Assembly (NCBI GenBank): GCA_035284745.1
Contig: JAYKIL010000021.1
Span: 1 to 64,000, forward strand
Length of the DNA stretch: 64,000 bases
Reading direction: 5' to 3'
Source of the DNA: JAYKJB01 sp035284745 [NCBI: Candidatus Sericytochromatia bacterium]
Lineage (GTDB): Bacteria; Cyanobacteriota; Sericytochromatia; S15B-MN24
Below the pieces are notes generated by a model. The model saw only the letters and a program-made list of their open reading frames with translations, was not told the origin of the DNA and did no database searches. How positions within the stretch are numbered: position 1 is the first letter of the stretch; each line of letters starts with the position of its first letter. Made by a program: the position numbers and the translations under genes. Shown piece by piece: positions 24,659 to 33,895 of the stretch.

Positions 24659-25777
24659 GTGTCCCGCCTGACCCAATCGCTCATCATCCCACCGCCTCCC
24701 CCAGACCCATACCGTTCCCTTTTCCTAAAGGGAATTGCCGTCACGGCAGGGGCGTTAATTACGCTGGCATTGGCGTGGAGCCTGGTGGCCTTGATTGAGG
24801 TGTGGGTCATTCTGATTGGGGCCCTCCTTGTTGCAGCGGCCCTCGGCCCACCTGTTGAATCCTTGATGCGCGTCAAGTTGCCCCGTGTCGCCGCCGTTGG
24901 GGTGACCTTTCTCGCAGTCTCCGCGACAGCGGTCCTGTTGTTGATGGTCCTCATTCCCCAGGTCATGACCCAGGGGCAAGACCTTGCCGCCAGTCTTCCC
25001 AGCTATGTTGACCGTTTGCAAGAATTTCTGACGAAACTGCACGCGCGGCACAAGTTTGTTCCCGAGGGCAGTTACCTCATTGGTTACGTGGCCGAAACCG
25101 GCTCCCAAGTTCTCGCCAACGCTTTCACCATGACCGGTAAGTTTGTTTGGCTGGTCATCGTTTTCCTTTCGATTCTTTTTTTGGCTTTTTTTATGCTGCT
25201 GGATGGCCGCAGGTTGCAAGAAACCCTTGTTCGCCTCATTCCCTCCCGACAAAAAACACAATTCCCGGAACTTCTGCAACAGGTTGAACTGCGCGTGGGG
25301 CAATACATGGCGGGGCTAGGAATCATCTGCGCACTGGCAGGGCTCTTGACCTGGGGTGTTCTGGCCTTGCTCGGGCTCCCCTATGCCCTTTTGGTGGGCG
25401 CCATCACCGCATTATTGCAAGCCATTCCCTTTGTTGGACCCTTAATTGGCGGCGCACTTGCCGCTCTGATCGGCCTTTCGCAATCGGGAACCCTGGCCCT
25501 GTGGTCCATCTTTTGGTACGCAGCGATTCAGCAACTCATCGGCCAGGTGCTGTTCCCGTGGATTATGGGACGCAGTATCGGGATGCACCCCGCCTGGGTC
25601 GCCGTGGTGCTGTTGGCAGGAGGCACCCTCTACGGTCTCACCGGAGCGTTCTTGGCAATTCCCGTTGCCATCGCCGTCTCAATCATTTTGGAGTGTTACT
25701 ACCTCCCTTGGGCCGACGCGAAGTCTACGGAACGAACACCCCCCGCCCCGACGCCCTCTCCCGCGCCCGAGAGCTAA
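24659..25777 (+). CDS. AI-2E family (PerM/TqsA-like) membrane protein
   Basis: 372 residues with about eight hydrophobic segments, starting at a GTG behind GAGG. Family hallmarks are the helical periplasmic segment after the third helix ('LAASLPSYVDRLQEFLTKL'), the 'LFLAFFMLLDGRRLQETLVRL' stretch (21 residues, so read from 'FLAFFML') and the C-terminal 'LQAIPFVGPLIGG...GALAALIG' and 'LLAGGTLYGLTGAFLAIPVA'. The family includes autoinducer-2 exporters and Na+/H+ antiporters; which applies here is unknown. The C-terminus ends in a short Pro/Thr tail. It precedes the AMIN-repeat gene by about 210 bases. Confidence 0.9.
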   Translation: MSRLTQSLIIPPPPPDPYRSLFLKGIAVTAGALITLALAWSLVALIEVWVILIGALLVAAALGPPVESLMRVKLPRVAAVGVTFLAVSATAVLLLMVLIPQVMTQGQDLAASLPSYVDRLQEFLTKLHARHKFVPEGSYLIGYVAETGSQVLANAFTMTGKFVWLVIVFLSILFLAFFMLLDGRRLQETLVRLIPSRQKTQFPELLQQVELRVGQYMAGLGIICALAGLLTWGVLALLGLPYALLVGAITALLQAIPFVGPLIGGALAALIGLSQSGTLALWSIFWYAAIQQLIGQVLFPWIMGRSIGMHPAWVAVVLLAGGTLYGLTGAFLAIPVAIAVSIILECYYLPWADAKSTERTPPAPTPSPAPES

Positions 25778-25989
25778 AAAAACCCCAAGATTTTCCGCAA
25801 CCAAGGAAAGCGTCGCACCGCGCAGCGCACATCCCGACAGAACCCCGTGACTGCCTGCATTTTGGTGCGTTGCGCACATGCGTGCCCCCCCCGAAAAGAC
25901 ATAATAAACAGGTACAAGGGCGAAAAAGCCCTCAATGGGAGGCAGGGACCTCAAGCCCTGGACTCAAGCAGCATTCAAGCAGGACATCT
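25778..25989. other. intergenic spacer before the AMIN-repeat gene
   Basis: An open frame continues through this stretch in the frame of the AMIN gene, but its translation is low complexity, lacks a signal peptide and overlaps the 3' end of the upstream permease gene. I treat it as non-coding leader. No clear promoter or hairpin is visible. Confidence 0.4.
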
Positions 25990-27918
25990 ATGACTCCTCA
26001 GTCGTTTCGGACCAGCACTCTCCGCTCGAGCCTCGCTCTGGCGTTGTTGCTCGTCCCGCAGTCTGTCCAAGCGGGGACGGTTCAATCAGATTCCCGCCAG
26101 GTATTGGGGGCTCCTCAATTCCACACGCAGGCCGACCAGCTACGAATCCCGGTAAGGGGTCGTGGGATGCCCAAATTTTTGCTGCAAAAGCTGGCTTCTC
26201 GGCAATATGTGGTCGACTTTTCAGACTGCGAAGTACCGGGGCCTCGCCACAGTGTGGCACAACCAACGGAGAGCCATCTGGCGGGTTGGTCGATGGCGAA
26301 GACGCCACACCAGCCCAATACCCGCCTCAGACTCACGATGCGGGACGACACGCCTCCTCAGGCTCATTTCGACCCTACGCGCCACGAAGTCATCTTGTCT
26401 TTCGCGTCGACACCGTCCCTGCATCAAACGGCCCCAGCGATCACGCTGATGGCAAAGAAGAACGAACAAGTACGCCCAGAGGCAGAGGTCACGCAAAGTG
26501 CCCGTGCGTCTCACCGCATCGTCAATAGGCCCGTGTCTGAGGTGCCCTTGGTTCTCATTCAAGCCAGCGATTCCCCGCCTCGTTTGAAACAGCCCACCGC
26601 TCAAGAGAGAAACGTAATCCGTCAAAAAACCCCCGCGGTTTCGCGCGCTGCAAAGATAAAAACCTCTTATCACGACATTCTGTCAACTGCCCACGCGCGC
26701 GTGGGAACACCTCACTTTGATAGGACGAGTCAGCAGTTGGTCATTCCGGTCATTCAGGGCAAAGTCAGCCAAAACGCAATCAAGACATACCGTCTCAACA
26801 AGCGCTGGTCGTACCTGGACATTGAAGGGACATTGCCGGCTTTCAGTGGCGTTCGCTGGCAGGAACGCCCCGACTTCAAATTCCAGCGTTGGGTATCCGC
26901 GAAGCGACCGCAGCGCGCAGCGACACGGGTTTCCTTCGCATCGGGTGTCGACGTGCGACTGGCCGTCCGCACGACGCCCAAAGCAGTGTTTGTCCGCGTC
27001 ATTCCTACGGCGGTTCATCTGGGAACCTCTCCTAAAAAGTCGATTCAGGCCGCGGCCCCCAAGCCGTTAAAAATCCTGCAACCGAAAGCACCACGCCAAC
27101 AAGTCACCGAGACGAAGGCGACTCATTTTGACACGGTCATCACACGTCCTTACTACGACACGGAGCGGTTTGGTTTGGTTTTCCCCTACGAAGGCCGTTT
27201 ACCGCTCTTTCGCTATGCCACCAAGTCCGACCAGAAGGTCGTCCTCGAGCTGAAAGCCTCGCCGCGTCATCCAAGCCACCTGCAACCCACGGCCGTGGAG
27301 AACGCGGAATGGGGCAGTTGGAAGCTCATCAAAAACAGCCAAAGCCCGTTCTTGCGCTTGGAATTCAATTTCAAGCATCCCTCGGAACTCTCCATTGCCG
27401 CCGACCCCACGCGCCACCACCTGGTCCTGATTCCACATCCGCGCACGAAGCGCCACATTGCCTCCCATCGCGGAACCCAAGGGTGTTATCTCTCACCCGT
27501 CGCACTCGACCAAAGGGAAGAAAACCTCTTCATCCCCTACACTGGCAGCGTCCCACAATACTCCATCGAGCGGGTGACCCCCACCTATGTGAACTTAATC
27601 TTTTCCGCCGCCAATCTCCGCGAGGCAGGCGTGCAACTCCACACCACCGCCCTCGGGTCGCCCCTAAAATACGCGCTACTCTCGCAACCCGCCCACAGCA
27701 CGGTGCGCTTGGCGGTTTCGCTGACCGTCCCCGCGGAAGTTAAAGTGTTCCAAGACGCCTCACACTCCCGGCTGGTGGTCGCCTTGAACCGTCACGCCGA
27801 ACCGGCAGGCGAGGGAAACGAAGGCACCTTGAAACGGCCCGCTCCCTGGCCGCACACGGACAACACCCAACAGGCGAATCCCCTGATGGACACGAACAGC
27901 CTCTCTCGCCGTCCCTAG
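25990..27918 (+). CDS. exported protein with four AMIN-like repeats
   Basis: 642 residues from the ATG behind AGGAC, the start that produces a signal peptide ('LRSSLALALLLVPQSVQAG'). Four repeats of about 100 residues share a pattern: an opening strand pair ending 'LxIPxxG' or 'LxFPYEG', a strand with hydrophobic 'xxVVDFS/YLDIEG/VLELKA/NLIFSA', a Trp- or Leu-centred turn, 'TRLRLTM/TRVSFAS/LRLEFNF/VRLAVSL', and a closing 'HEVILSF/AVFVRVIP/HHLVLIP/SRLVVAL'. They span ~39-137, 238-342, 382-486 and 499-605. The pattern matches AMIN domains, which localise amidases, secretins and similar proteins to peptidoglycan. No catalytic domain is attached. The stop overlaps the stop of the convergent MmpL gene by two bases. 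Confidence 0.7.
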   Translation: MTPQSFRTSTLRSSLALALLLVPQSVQAGTVQSDSRQVLGAPQFHTQADQLRIPVRGRGMPKFLLQKLASRQYVVDFSDCEVPGPRHSVAQPTESHLAGWSMAKTPHQPNTRLRLTMRDDTPPQAHFDPTRHEVILSFASTPSLHQTAPAITLMAKKNEQVRPEAEVTQSARASHRIVNRPVSEVPLVLIQASDSPPRLKQPTAQERNVIRQKTPAVSRAAKIKTSYHDILSTAHARVGTPHFDRTSQQLVIPVIQGKVSQNAIKTYRLNKRWSYLDIEGTLPAFSGVRWQERPDFKFQRWVSAKRPQRAATRVSFASGVDVRLAVRTTPKAVFVRVIPTAVHLGTSPKKSIQAAAPKPLKILQPKAPRQQVTETKATHFDTVITRPYYDTERFGLVFPYEGRLPLFRYATKSDQKVVLELKASPRHPSHLQPTAVENAEWGSWKLIKNSQSPFLRLEFNFKHPSELSIAADPTRHHLVLIPHPRTKRHIASHRGTQGCYLSPVALDQREENLFIPYTGSVPQYSIERVTPTYVNLIFSAANLREAGVQLHTTALGSPLKYALLSQPAHSTVRLAVSLTVPAEVKVFQDASHSRLVVALNRHAEPAGEGNEGTLKRPAPWPHTDNTQQANPLMDTNSLSRRP

Positions 27919-30212
27919 TTTTTCAGGTCCACATCCGCGCGCGGCAGGATGTTGGGCCACCAATTCCATTTCCCCATCAACGCCATAAAACTGGGGACCA
28001 ACATCACTCGGATGATGAGTGCGTCTAGAACGATCGCCACCGCCAAACCGAACCCCAACATTTTGGTCAACACGACTGAAGCGGCGGCAAACGCCCCGAA
28101 TACCAAAAGCATGATCAGCGCGGCGTTGGTAATAATGCCGCCTGTGGCCGCCAAACCCGTCGCCACCGCGCGTTCATTATCGCCGTCGACGAGATACTCT
28201 TCTTGAATTCGACTCAGCAAGAAAACCTCGTAGTCCATAGAAAGCCCAAACACCAGGCAAAAAACGATAATCGGAATGGGGACCAGGATATTCCCTGGCG
28301 CCTCGGAGTACCCCACAAGACCAATCAGATACCCGTGCTGGAAGACCAATACCAAAGCCCCAAAACTGGCTAGCGTTGACAGGGTATTCATCGCCAATGC
28401 CTTCAACGGCAAAATCAGGGACCGGAACGACCACGCCAGCAGGATAAAGGTCACCCCAAAGACCAGCGCCACGACATAGGGGAAATTGGAGAGAATCGCA
28501 TACTCAAAGTCGTTGTTGACAGCCGACGGGCCGCCAATGGCCACCTCCAAATTAGCAAAACCAGGCACAGCCGACCAATCTCTCCGCTGCAATTCGCGCA
28601 CGAAGGCCTTGATCTCCTTGTATGCCGCATCGTTTCGGGGCACAACTTGAATCACCGTGCCGGACGCATCCTCACTCAGCAGCAACGAGACCGCCTCTGG
28701 AAAGCGTGAACGCACCGCCTTGGTGTCTCCACTGTAAAAAACGTTGCTCAGTAGAAGCAAACGCCCGGCAAATTGCACGATAGAACGTACTTCTTTGACC
28801 ACGGGTTCCGCGGCAAACTCGCGTGTCACGCCCTTCAGGGCCTTCAAAGAGGCAGGATCAGTGATGGGGCGACCATCCTTGCGGCGAACAAGCAACTGAA
28901 TAGGATAGACCTCACCCGCCTGCCCCATCGCTTCCATCGAGCGAAGCCCTTGGCCAGAATCCATATCTGCCGGCAAAAACTTTGAACCGAATTGCCCGAA
29001 CTCGACCGTCATCGCCGGCAATGAAAGGAAAAGCATCAAGATGACCCCAGCGCCAAGAAAACGCATCGGGTTGCGCATCACGGTGCGCGCCCAGCGATAC
29101 CACATCGCCTGATGGTCCAACATGCCAGCGACCCAGCGGGAAAAACCCGCAGGCCAATCAATGCGGGGGCCCAAAATTCCCAGCAGGGCTGGCACGAGGG
29201 TAAGACACAACAGCACCGCCGCCAACACTGTCAAAGACCCCGCCATAGCCAGTGAGGTGGTGTCGATCAGATCCGGCAAAAACAGGGCTAAAAAACTGAT
29301 CATCACCGTCAGACCCGAGTAGAGAACGGCCACGCCAGACGTTGAAACCGTCTCTCCCACCGCTGCCTCAACACCGTTGACGTCTCCCGCGCGCCGATGC
29401 AACGCCTCTCTAAAGCGGGTCACCATGATCAACGCATAATCAATCCCGATCCCCAATCCCACCATCGCTGTGATGTTTTGAGCCATCGAAGAGAGATTCA
29501 TGCCCTGACCCACCACAAAAAGTAGGCCCAAAGTAGTCACCGAAGCCAAGGCCCCCAAAAGAACGGGAATACCGGCGGCTGCCACGGCGCCAAATGCAAA
29601 CAACAAGAAGGCCAAGGCCAGAGGTAGAATCCTGTGCTCCGCGGTGGTGGTATCCTTCGCAATCATGCGTGTCGCATCGTAACCAATGGGGATCTCCCCC
29701 GTGAGATGCACCTCCAGTCCCGGCAGGCGCTCTTGCCAGCGAGACGCGACGGCAGCCATCTCGCGACGGGTCTCAGGCACCCGCTGCTCTGCATCCAAAA
29801 AGGAGCTCGCATCGATGCCCAAAATCAAAAAAGTCCGATGACCATCCGAACTGCGAAAACGGGCATCCTGACGATCGAGATAGCTAAAGGTACGAATCAC
29901 GTACGGCTTCTTTGAGAGCACGCCTTGAAGCTCAGCCAACATGCCTTGGAAAGCTTCATCATCCAAATCTGCCTCGCTAGCCGCCGCCGTCACGATAAAC
30001 GGGAAACGGTACGGGCTTTTGAATTCCGTGCGCAGCCAATCCTGCGCGCGCGCTGACGAGCTGTTCGGAATCCCCGCCGCAGAGCCTCTGAGCACTTCAG
30101 GCGCCCGTGCTGCGCCAAAAAAAGCAATGAAGACGATAACAGCCCACGCGACCACCACAGCAAAACGCCTCCGGTATAACCAGGTACCGAACGCGTAAAA
30201 CAGGGGGGCCAT
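27915..30212 (-). CDS. MmpL/RND-family transporter
   Basis: 765 residues from the ATG at 30212 (an ATG at 30257 would add 15 residues). The topology is typical: one N-terminal helix, a large extracytoplasmic loop, six helices ending ~380, a second loop and six more helices. The duplicated family signature is present as 'GIGIDYALIMVTRFREAL' and 'GLSMDYEVFLLSRIQEEY', each with the Asp-Tyr pair involved in proton relay. MmpL proteins export lipids or hydrophobic compounds, or transport hopanoids (HpnN type); the substrate here is unknown. The gene follows the transglycosylase gene on the same strand, which may point to envelope assembly. Confidence 0.92.
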   Translation of the reverse strand: MAPLFYAFGTWLYRRRFAVVVAWAVIVFIAFFGAARAPEVLRGSAAGIPNSSSARAQDWLRTEFKSPYRFPFIVTAAASEADLDDEAFQGMLAELQGVLSKKPYVIRTFSYLDRQDARFRSSDGHRTFLILGIDASSFLDAEQRVPETRREMAAVASRWQERLPGLEVHLTGEIPIGYDATRMIAKDTTTAEHRILPLALAFLLFAFGAVAAAGIPVLLGALASVTTLGLLFVVGQGMNLSSMAQNITAMVGLGIGIDYALIMVTRFREALHRRAGDVNGVEAAVGETVSTSGVAVLYSGLTVMISFLALFLPDLIDTTSLAMAGSLTVLAAVLLCLTLVPALLGILGPRIDWPAGFSRWVAGMLDHQAMWYRWARTVMRNPMRFLGAGVILMLFLSLPAMTVEFGQFGSKFLPADMDSGQGLRSMEAMGQAGEVYPIQLLVRRKDGRPITDPASLKALKGVTREFAAEPVVKEVRSIVQFAGRLLLLSNVFYSGDTKAVRSRFPEAVSLLLSEDASGTVIQVVPRNDAAYKEIKAFVRELQRRDWSAVPGFANLEVAIGGPSAVNNDFEYAILSNFPYVVALVFGVTFILLAWSFRSLILPLKALAMNTLSTLASFGALVLVFQHGYLIGLVGYSEAPGNILVPIPIIVFCLVFGLSMDYEVFLLSRIQEEYLVDGDNERAVATGLAATGGIITNAALIMLLVFGAFAAASVVLTKMLGFGLAVAIVLDALIIRVMLVPSFMALMGKWNWWPNILPRADVDLKN

Positions 30213-30304
30213 TCGATTAGAGCCCAAATGCACGAAACAGACCTCCAGGCCATCCACAGATGGCGGAAGCCCAAGTTTACCATAGCAACCGAGCGAAAGG
30301 CCCC

Positions 30305-31042
30305 TTATACCTTCGTATCAAGACCGTCTAAGACTTTATCAACATAGCGCCGGGTCTCTGCATACGGAGGGACCCCATTAAATTTCTGGACAGCGCCCGG
30401 ACCAGCATTATAAGCGGCCACAGCCTTTTCAAGATTACCTTCGAAACGCCGCAACAGTTGCGCCAGATAGCGCACCCCACCCTCTACATTCTGAACTGGG
30501 TCGTAGGGATCCTCAACTCCAAGCTCTCTCGCGGTCCCTGGCATCAATTGCATCAGCCCCATCGCCCCTGCAGAACTGGTCGCCCGTGCGTCTCCCCCGG
30601 ACTCCGTGCGCAACACGTTCTCGACCAACCGCGCAGGAACGCCATGACGCTCCGCCGCTCCCTCAATGAGCGCACGCCAACGCGCGGTTCCCGTTTCTTT
30701 CCCTGAGTAGACAGGCTGCAGCAGGGCATGAACCCCAGACACATCAGCCGCACCCGAGATTTCGCCTCCGCCGACACGTGCGATTACCCCTCCGACAGGG
30801 CCACTGGCTCTTGCTGAGAGGGCCCGCCCAAGACCGGTCCCATCCCAGGAACCGTGGGCGGACGCGGGCGCCGCTGGAAACTCTTTTAAGGCAGCCTGCA
30901 CCGCGTCCTCGAAACTTTGCTCCAGGCCCAAGGAGAGCCTCTCGAACAATGCGTCGGGGTCGTTTCCTCGCAGCGCCGGTTCCACAAAGGCATTTGCGTG
31001 AACCTGCGGCACCCCAGGCAAGCCAAGCTTCCCAAGTGGCAT
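30305..31042 (-). CDS. soluble lytic transglycosylase-like protein without a signal peptide
   Basis: 245 residues, with GAGGTGA before the ATG. Residues ~1-120 are poorly conserved and rich in Ala/Gly. Residues ~123-243 form an SLT (family 1 lysozyme-fold) domain with the catalytic Glu147 ('VLRTESGGDARATSSAGA'), 'MGLMQLMPGTARELGV' and 'AVAAYNAGPGAV'. It should cleave the MurNAc-GlcNAc bond of peptidoglycan. No secretion signal can be seen, as with FlgJ-type flagellar enzymes or transglycosylases exported by secretion machines. No such machine is encoded in the window. It is divergent from the SDR gene. Confidence 0.88.
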   Translation of the reverse strand: MPLGKLGLPGVPQVHANAFVEPALRGNDPDALFERLSLGLEQSFEDAVQAALKEFPAAPASAHGSWDGTGLGRALSARASGPVGGVIARVGGGEISGAADVSGVHALLQPVYSGKETGTARWRALIEGAAERHGVPARLVENVLRTESGGDARATSSAGAMGLMQLMPGTARELGVEDPYDPVQNVEGGVRYLAQLLRRFEGNLEKAVAAYNAGPGAVQKFNGVPPYAETRRYVDKVLDGLDTKV

Positions 31043-31191
31043 TTCATCACCTCTAAGGCAGTTTATAGCAGTCTTTCAAAGGGTTTACGCTGACCGGAAT
31101 CACATAATACTCCTCGGGGGGGCGTTTGACAAAGCGGTGTGGCCTCGGTCACTTTATGGGCGGGTCACAGTTTTTCTGAGGGGACATAGCG

Positions 31192-31974
31192 ATGGCAAAA
31201 ACTGCACTCGTCACAGGCGCATCGAGTGGGATTGGAGAGGCATTCGCCAGGGCGCTCGCTGAGAGAGGTTTCAACCTCGTGTTGTTGGCGCGGCGGGGCG
31301 ACCGGCTGGATACTTTGGCTGCAGAATTGCACGCTCGCTCCGGTGTAAATATCGATGTGCTCCCGTGTGACCTGACAGAAAACAACGCCTTTCAACAAAT
31401 AGAAACGCATCTCACCCAGCAAAGTCTCACGATAGACCTGCTGGTGAACAATGCGGGAATGGGACTGCACGGGGCCTTCGAGACCCAACGCGCAGAGGAT
31501 GATGAGCGCATGATACAGCTCAACATCGTTGCGCTCACCCGAATGACCCGTTGCATCGTTCCCGGGATGGTGCAACGTCAACGTGGCACGGTCATCTTTG
31601 TGGCATCGACTGCCGCATTCCAATCAATCCCGTATTTCGCCATCTATGCTGCGACCAAGGCCTACGTGCTCTCCTTCGCGCAAGCATTGGCGCTCGAAGT
31701 GGGGCCCAAAGGCATCCTCGTCCAGTGCCTGTGTCCGGGCCCCACTCGCAGTGAATTCTCTAACCATGCCAAGTTTCAATCCGACACCATCACGCGAGCA
31801 CCTCAACAAACGGCTGAACAGGTGGTTTCAGAATCACTGGCCGCCGTCGAACGCCGAGCGCACGTGGTCGTCACCGGCTCCATCAACCGTTGGGGAACGC
31901 TCTTTAGCTCTCTTTTACCGAGAAGCATGGCTGCTCGAATCAGCGGCCTGCTTTTCACTCCCCGCCAAAATTAA
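31192..31974 (+). CDS. short-chain dehydrogenase/reductase
   Basis: 260 residues, classical SDR. Motifs are the nucleotide-binding 'TGASSGIGEAFA', 'VNNAGMG', the catalytic Ser in 'FVASTAAF', the 'YAATK' pair (Tyr, Lys) and 'CPGPTRSEF'. 'LLARRGDRL' after the second strand suggests a preference for NADP(H). It resembles the broad DltE/YqjQ-like group, whose substrates are mostly unknown. The stop is only four bases from the stop of the minus-strand M1 homologue. AGGGG precedes the start. Confidence 0.92.
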   Translation: MAKTALVTGASSGIGEAFARALAERGFNLVLLARRGDRLDTLAAELHARSGVNIDVLPCDLTENNAFQQIETHLTQQSLTIDLLVNNAGMGLHGAFETQRAEDDERMIQLNIVALTRMTRCIVPGMVQRQRGTVIFVASTAAFQSIPYFAIYAATKAYVLSFAQALALEVGPKGILVQCLCPGPTRSEFSNHAKFQSDTITRAPQQTAEQVVSESLAAVERRAHVVVTGSINRWGTLFSSLLPRSMAARISGLLFTPRQN

Positions 31975-31978
31975 GCGT

Positions 31979-33895
31979 TCACGGGCCTAACTCGACGGGC
32001 CCCGGACCTTTCAGTAGAAAATCATGGGCCGGGTCCACGCGCAGTCGAACCGGTCGATGCGGGCTCAGCAGCTTAAATTCCACCTCGCCCACGGACAAAT
32101 CCAAGTGATAGATGCGGGATTGTCCCTGCGTATTCAGAATTAACGGGAGGCGAATACTGAAGGGTTCCCCCTGCTGTATCAACCGACCCGTCACGGCAAA
32201 TCCATCGCCGGCCTCCATGATCTGAACGTCCGCCAGGCTCACTTCCGGGCGACCCGTACGCCCTAACCATTGCGCGATAAACGCACTCAAATTCTTCTGG
32301 GACTCTGCCTCGCAGGCCGCCACGAAACTTACCCACGAGCGTTCGGGACGAGCAGCCCAATTTCGCAATGCGCGGGCAAAAACATCACCCCCTAAGCGAT
32401 TACGAAGCATATGAAAAACCATCACCCCTTTGTCCTGAAGAAGAACCCGGCGCAGGTCAGAGGACATCTCTGCGTCCACTTTACTCAAGGGGATGTCCCC
32501 CGATGTTCCGACAATGGCATCGAAGCGGCGAATCGATTCCCACAGGCGATCGCGAAAAGCCATCGAGCCCTCGGTTTGCGCCAACAATTGGGCAGCCAAA
32601 TAGCCCGACAACCCCTCACGCAACAACAACTGTTCTCCCTCGGTTCCAGAGAGGGTCAGTTGCTCTAGCAAGGTAGCAGCCATTGCAGAGGGCACAAATG
32701 TTCGGCGCATGATGTCGGAGGCCAACGTTTCGGACGAGAGAAGCAAAAGATTTCCCTGAACCTGCGAAACCAGTGCGCCGCATTCGCCAATCAGCCAATG
32801 ACGGGGTGTTGGTAAACTCAATCGATCCGCTAAATATCCGGACGCGGACTGAACCTCCGCAGCGGCGGCTGCCAAGGCACCAGCATTCACACTCTGTGCA
32901 TAACCTGTCACCGGGGTGACGCCCGTCCTCTGTTCCCGGTGAGGCCAGTCACTCATCCACAAAGAAAGATTCGAAAGCGGTGATTCACTGCGATGGCGGT
33001 AAAGCCAGCCATCAGGGAAACGCTCCACGTCCGGTGGGTCCCCCGGCATCAAGGAGACCCACCCCGCAGGCACCATCACGGCCGCTTTGGTTGCAAAAGA
33101 GCGGGCAGGAACAGGCTGGCGGGGCCACCACGCGGAGGTAGGAGGCAAAACAGTTACTAATCCAGGCTTTCGAACCGCTCCGGCAGTCGGAATCTCCCCT
33201 TCCCAGACCAGCCTGATGGCTGCATCCAATTCCCGAACCGGAGCCCCCACGTACACCAAGTCGCCAATTTGCCGAAACGGCAATGTTTCTCGCCCCCACG
33301 TCGCCCGTGTCACCTTGAGTTCCGGAGCCAACTCAAAAAAAATTCGTCGGTCGGGGCCACTGGCCTTTAAGCGCATCAACGATTCTGCCCGTAGGTATCC
33401 CGGGCTCCGGAGGTCCACGTTCAATTCTTGAGAACTGACCACCGCATCGGGGCGCCCCAACGGAATGCTGTCACTGAAAACCCAAACCCCGGCGCGTCTC
33501 AAGGCCTGAATGGGAAATGAACGCGTCAAATGCCGACTGTCGGAGGTTTGAACAGCAATCTCTAGAATCCCGGCCATCCCATCACTTCTGGCGTAGAAGG
33601 TCTCGTATCTGACCTCCCACGAGCGCGGACTCCAGGCTCCCGAGCGCATTTCGTGCCAACGTTCATTCAGCCAGGTGAGCATCGGGCCACCCTGCGGAAC
33701 AACCCAACGAACCCTCTTAAATTCGCCTGAGGCCAGCGCATCGCGCAACGCAATGGCCAGTTTCTCGGAGTCCGGCATGGGTGCGGCGAGCTGGGGCAAT
33801 GAAATTTGAGCGAAACCCGGTGCGTCAAAACTCAAACCTAGACATAGCAAAAAGACAAGACCCGCGCCCGCCTGGCGCGACACCGCCCTCATCAT
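31979..33895 (-). CDS. exported M1-aminopeptidase-like protein lacking the HExxH zinc motif
   Basis: 638 residues with a signal peptide ('GLVFLLCLGLSFDAPGFAQ'). The N-terminal half is beta-rich. Residues ~340-530 have the helical outline of the M1 catalytic domain: 'REGLSGYLAAQL' corresponds to the conserved third zinc ligand region 'xEGLAxYL', and the end has the family's 'FIAQWLGRTGRPEVSLADVQ' pattern followed by a beta domain. The position expected for HExxH, about 20 residues before 'REGLSGYL', reads 'SAMAATLLEQLTLSG', and HExxH occurs nowhere else. A peptidase function is therefore unlikely; a structural or binding role is inferred. The start overlaps the TPR gene stop (ATGA), tying it to the pyrG-cdd-era operon. 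Confidence 0.7.
   Translation of the reverse strand: MMRAVSRQAGAGLVFLLCLGLSFDAPGFAQISLPQLAAPMPDSEKLAIALRDALASGEFKRVRWVVPQGGPMLTWLNERWHEMRSGAWSPRSWEVRYETFYARSDGMAGILEIAVQTSDSRHLTRSFPIQALRRAGVWVFSDSIPLGRPDAVVSSQELNVDLRSPGYLRAESLMRLKASGPDRRIFFELAPELKVTRATWGRETLPFRQIGDLVYVGAPVRELDAAIRLVWEGEIPTAGAVRKPGLVTVLPPTSAWWPRQPVPARSFATKAAVMVPAGWVSLMPGDPPDVERFPDGWLYRHRSESPLSNLSLWMSDWPHREQRTGVTPVTGYAQSVNAGALAAAAAEVQSASGYLADRLSLPTPRHWLIGECGALVSQVQGNLLLLSSETLASDIMRRTFVPSAMAATLLEQLTLSGTEGEQLLLREGLSGYLAAQLLAQTEGSMAFRDRLWESIRRFDAIVGTSGDIPLSKVDAEMSSDLRRVLLQDKGVMVFHMLRNRLGGDVFARALRNWAARPERSWVSFVAACEAESQKNLSAFIAQWLGRTGRPEVSLADVQIMEAGDGFAVTGRLIQQGEPFSIRLPLILNTQGQSRIYHLDLSVGEVEFKLLSPHRPVRLRVDPAHDFLLKGPGPVELGP

Noticed and set aside
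25501-25989. N-terminal extension of the AMIN-repeat gene
   Set aside because: It overlaps the permease gene in another frame, and the ATG at 25990 has a ribosome site and yields a signal peptide.
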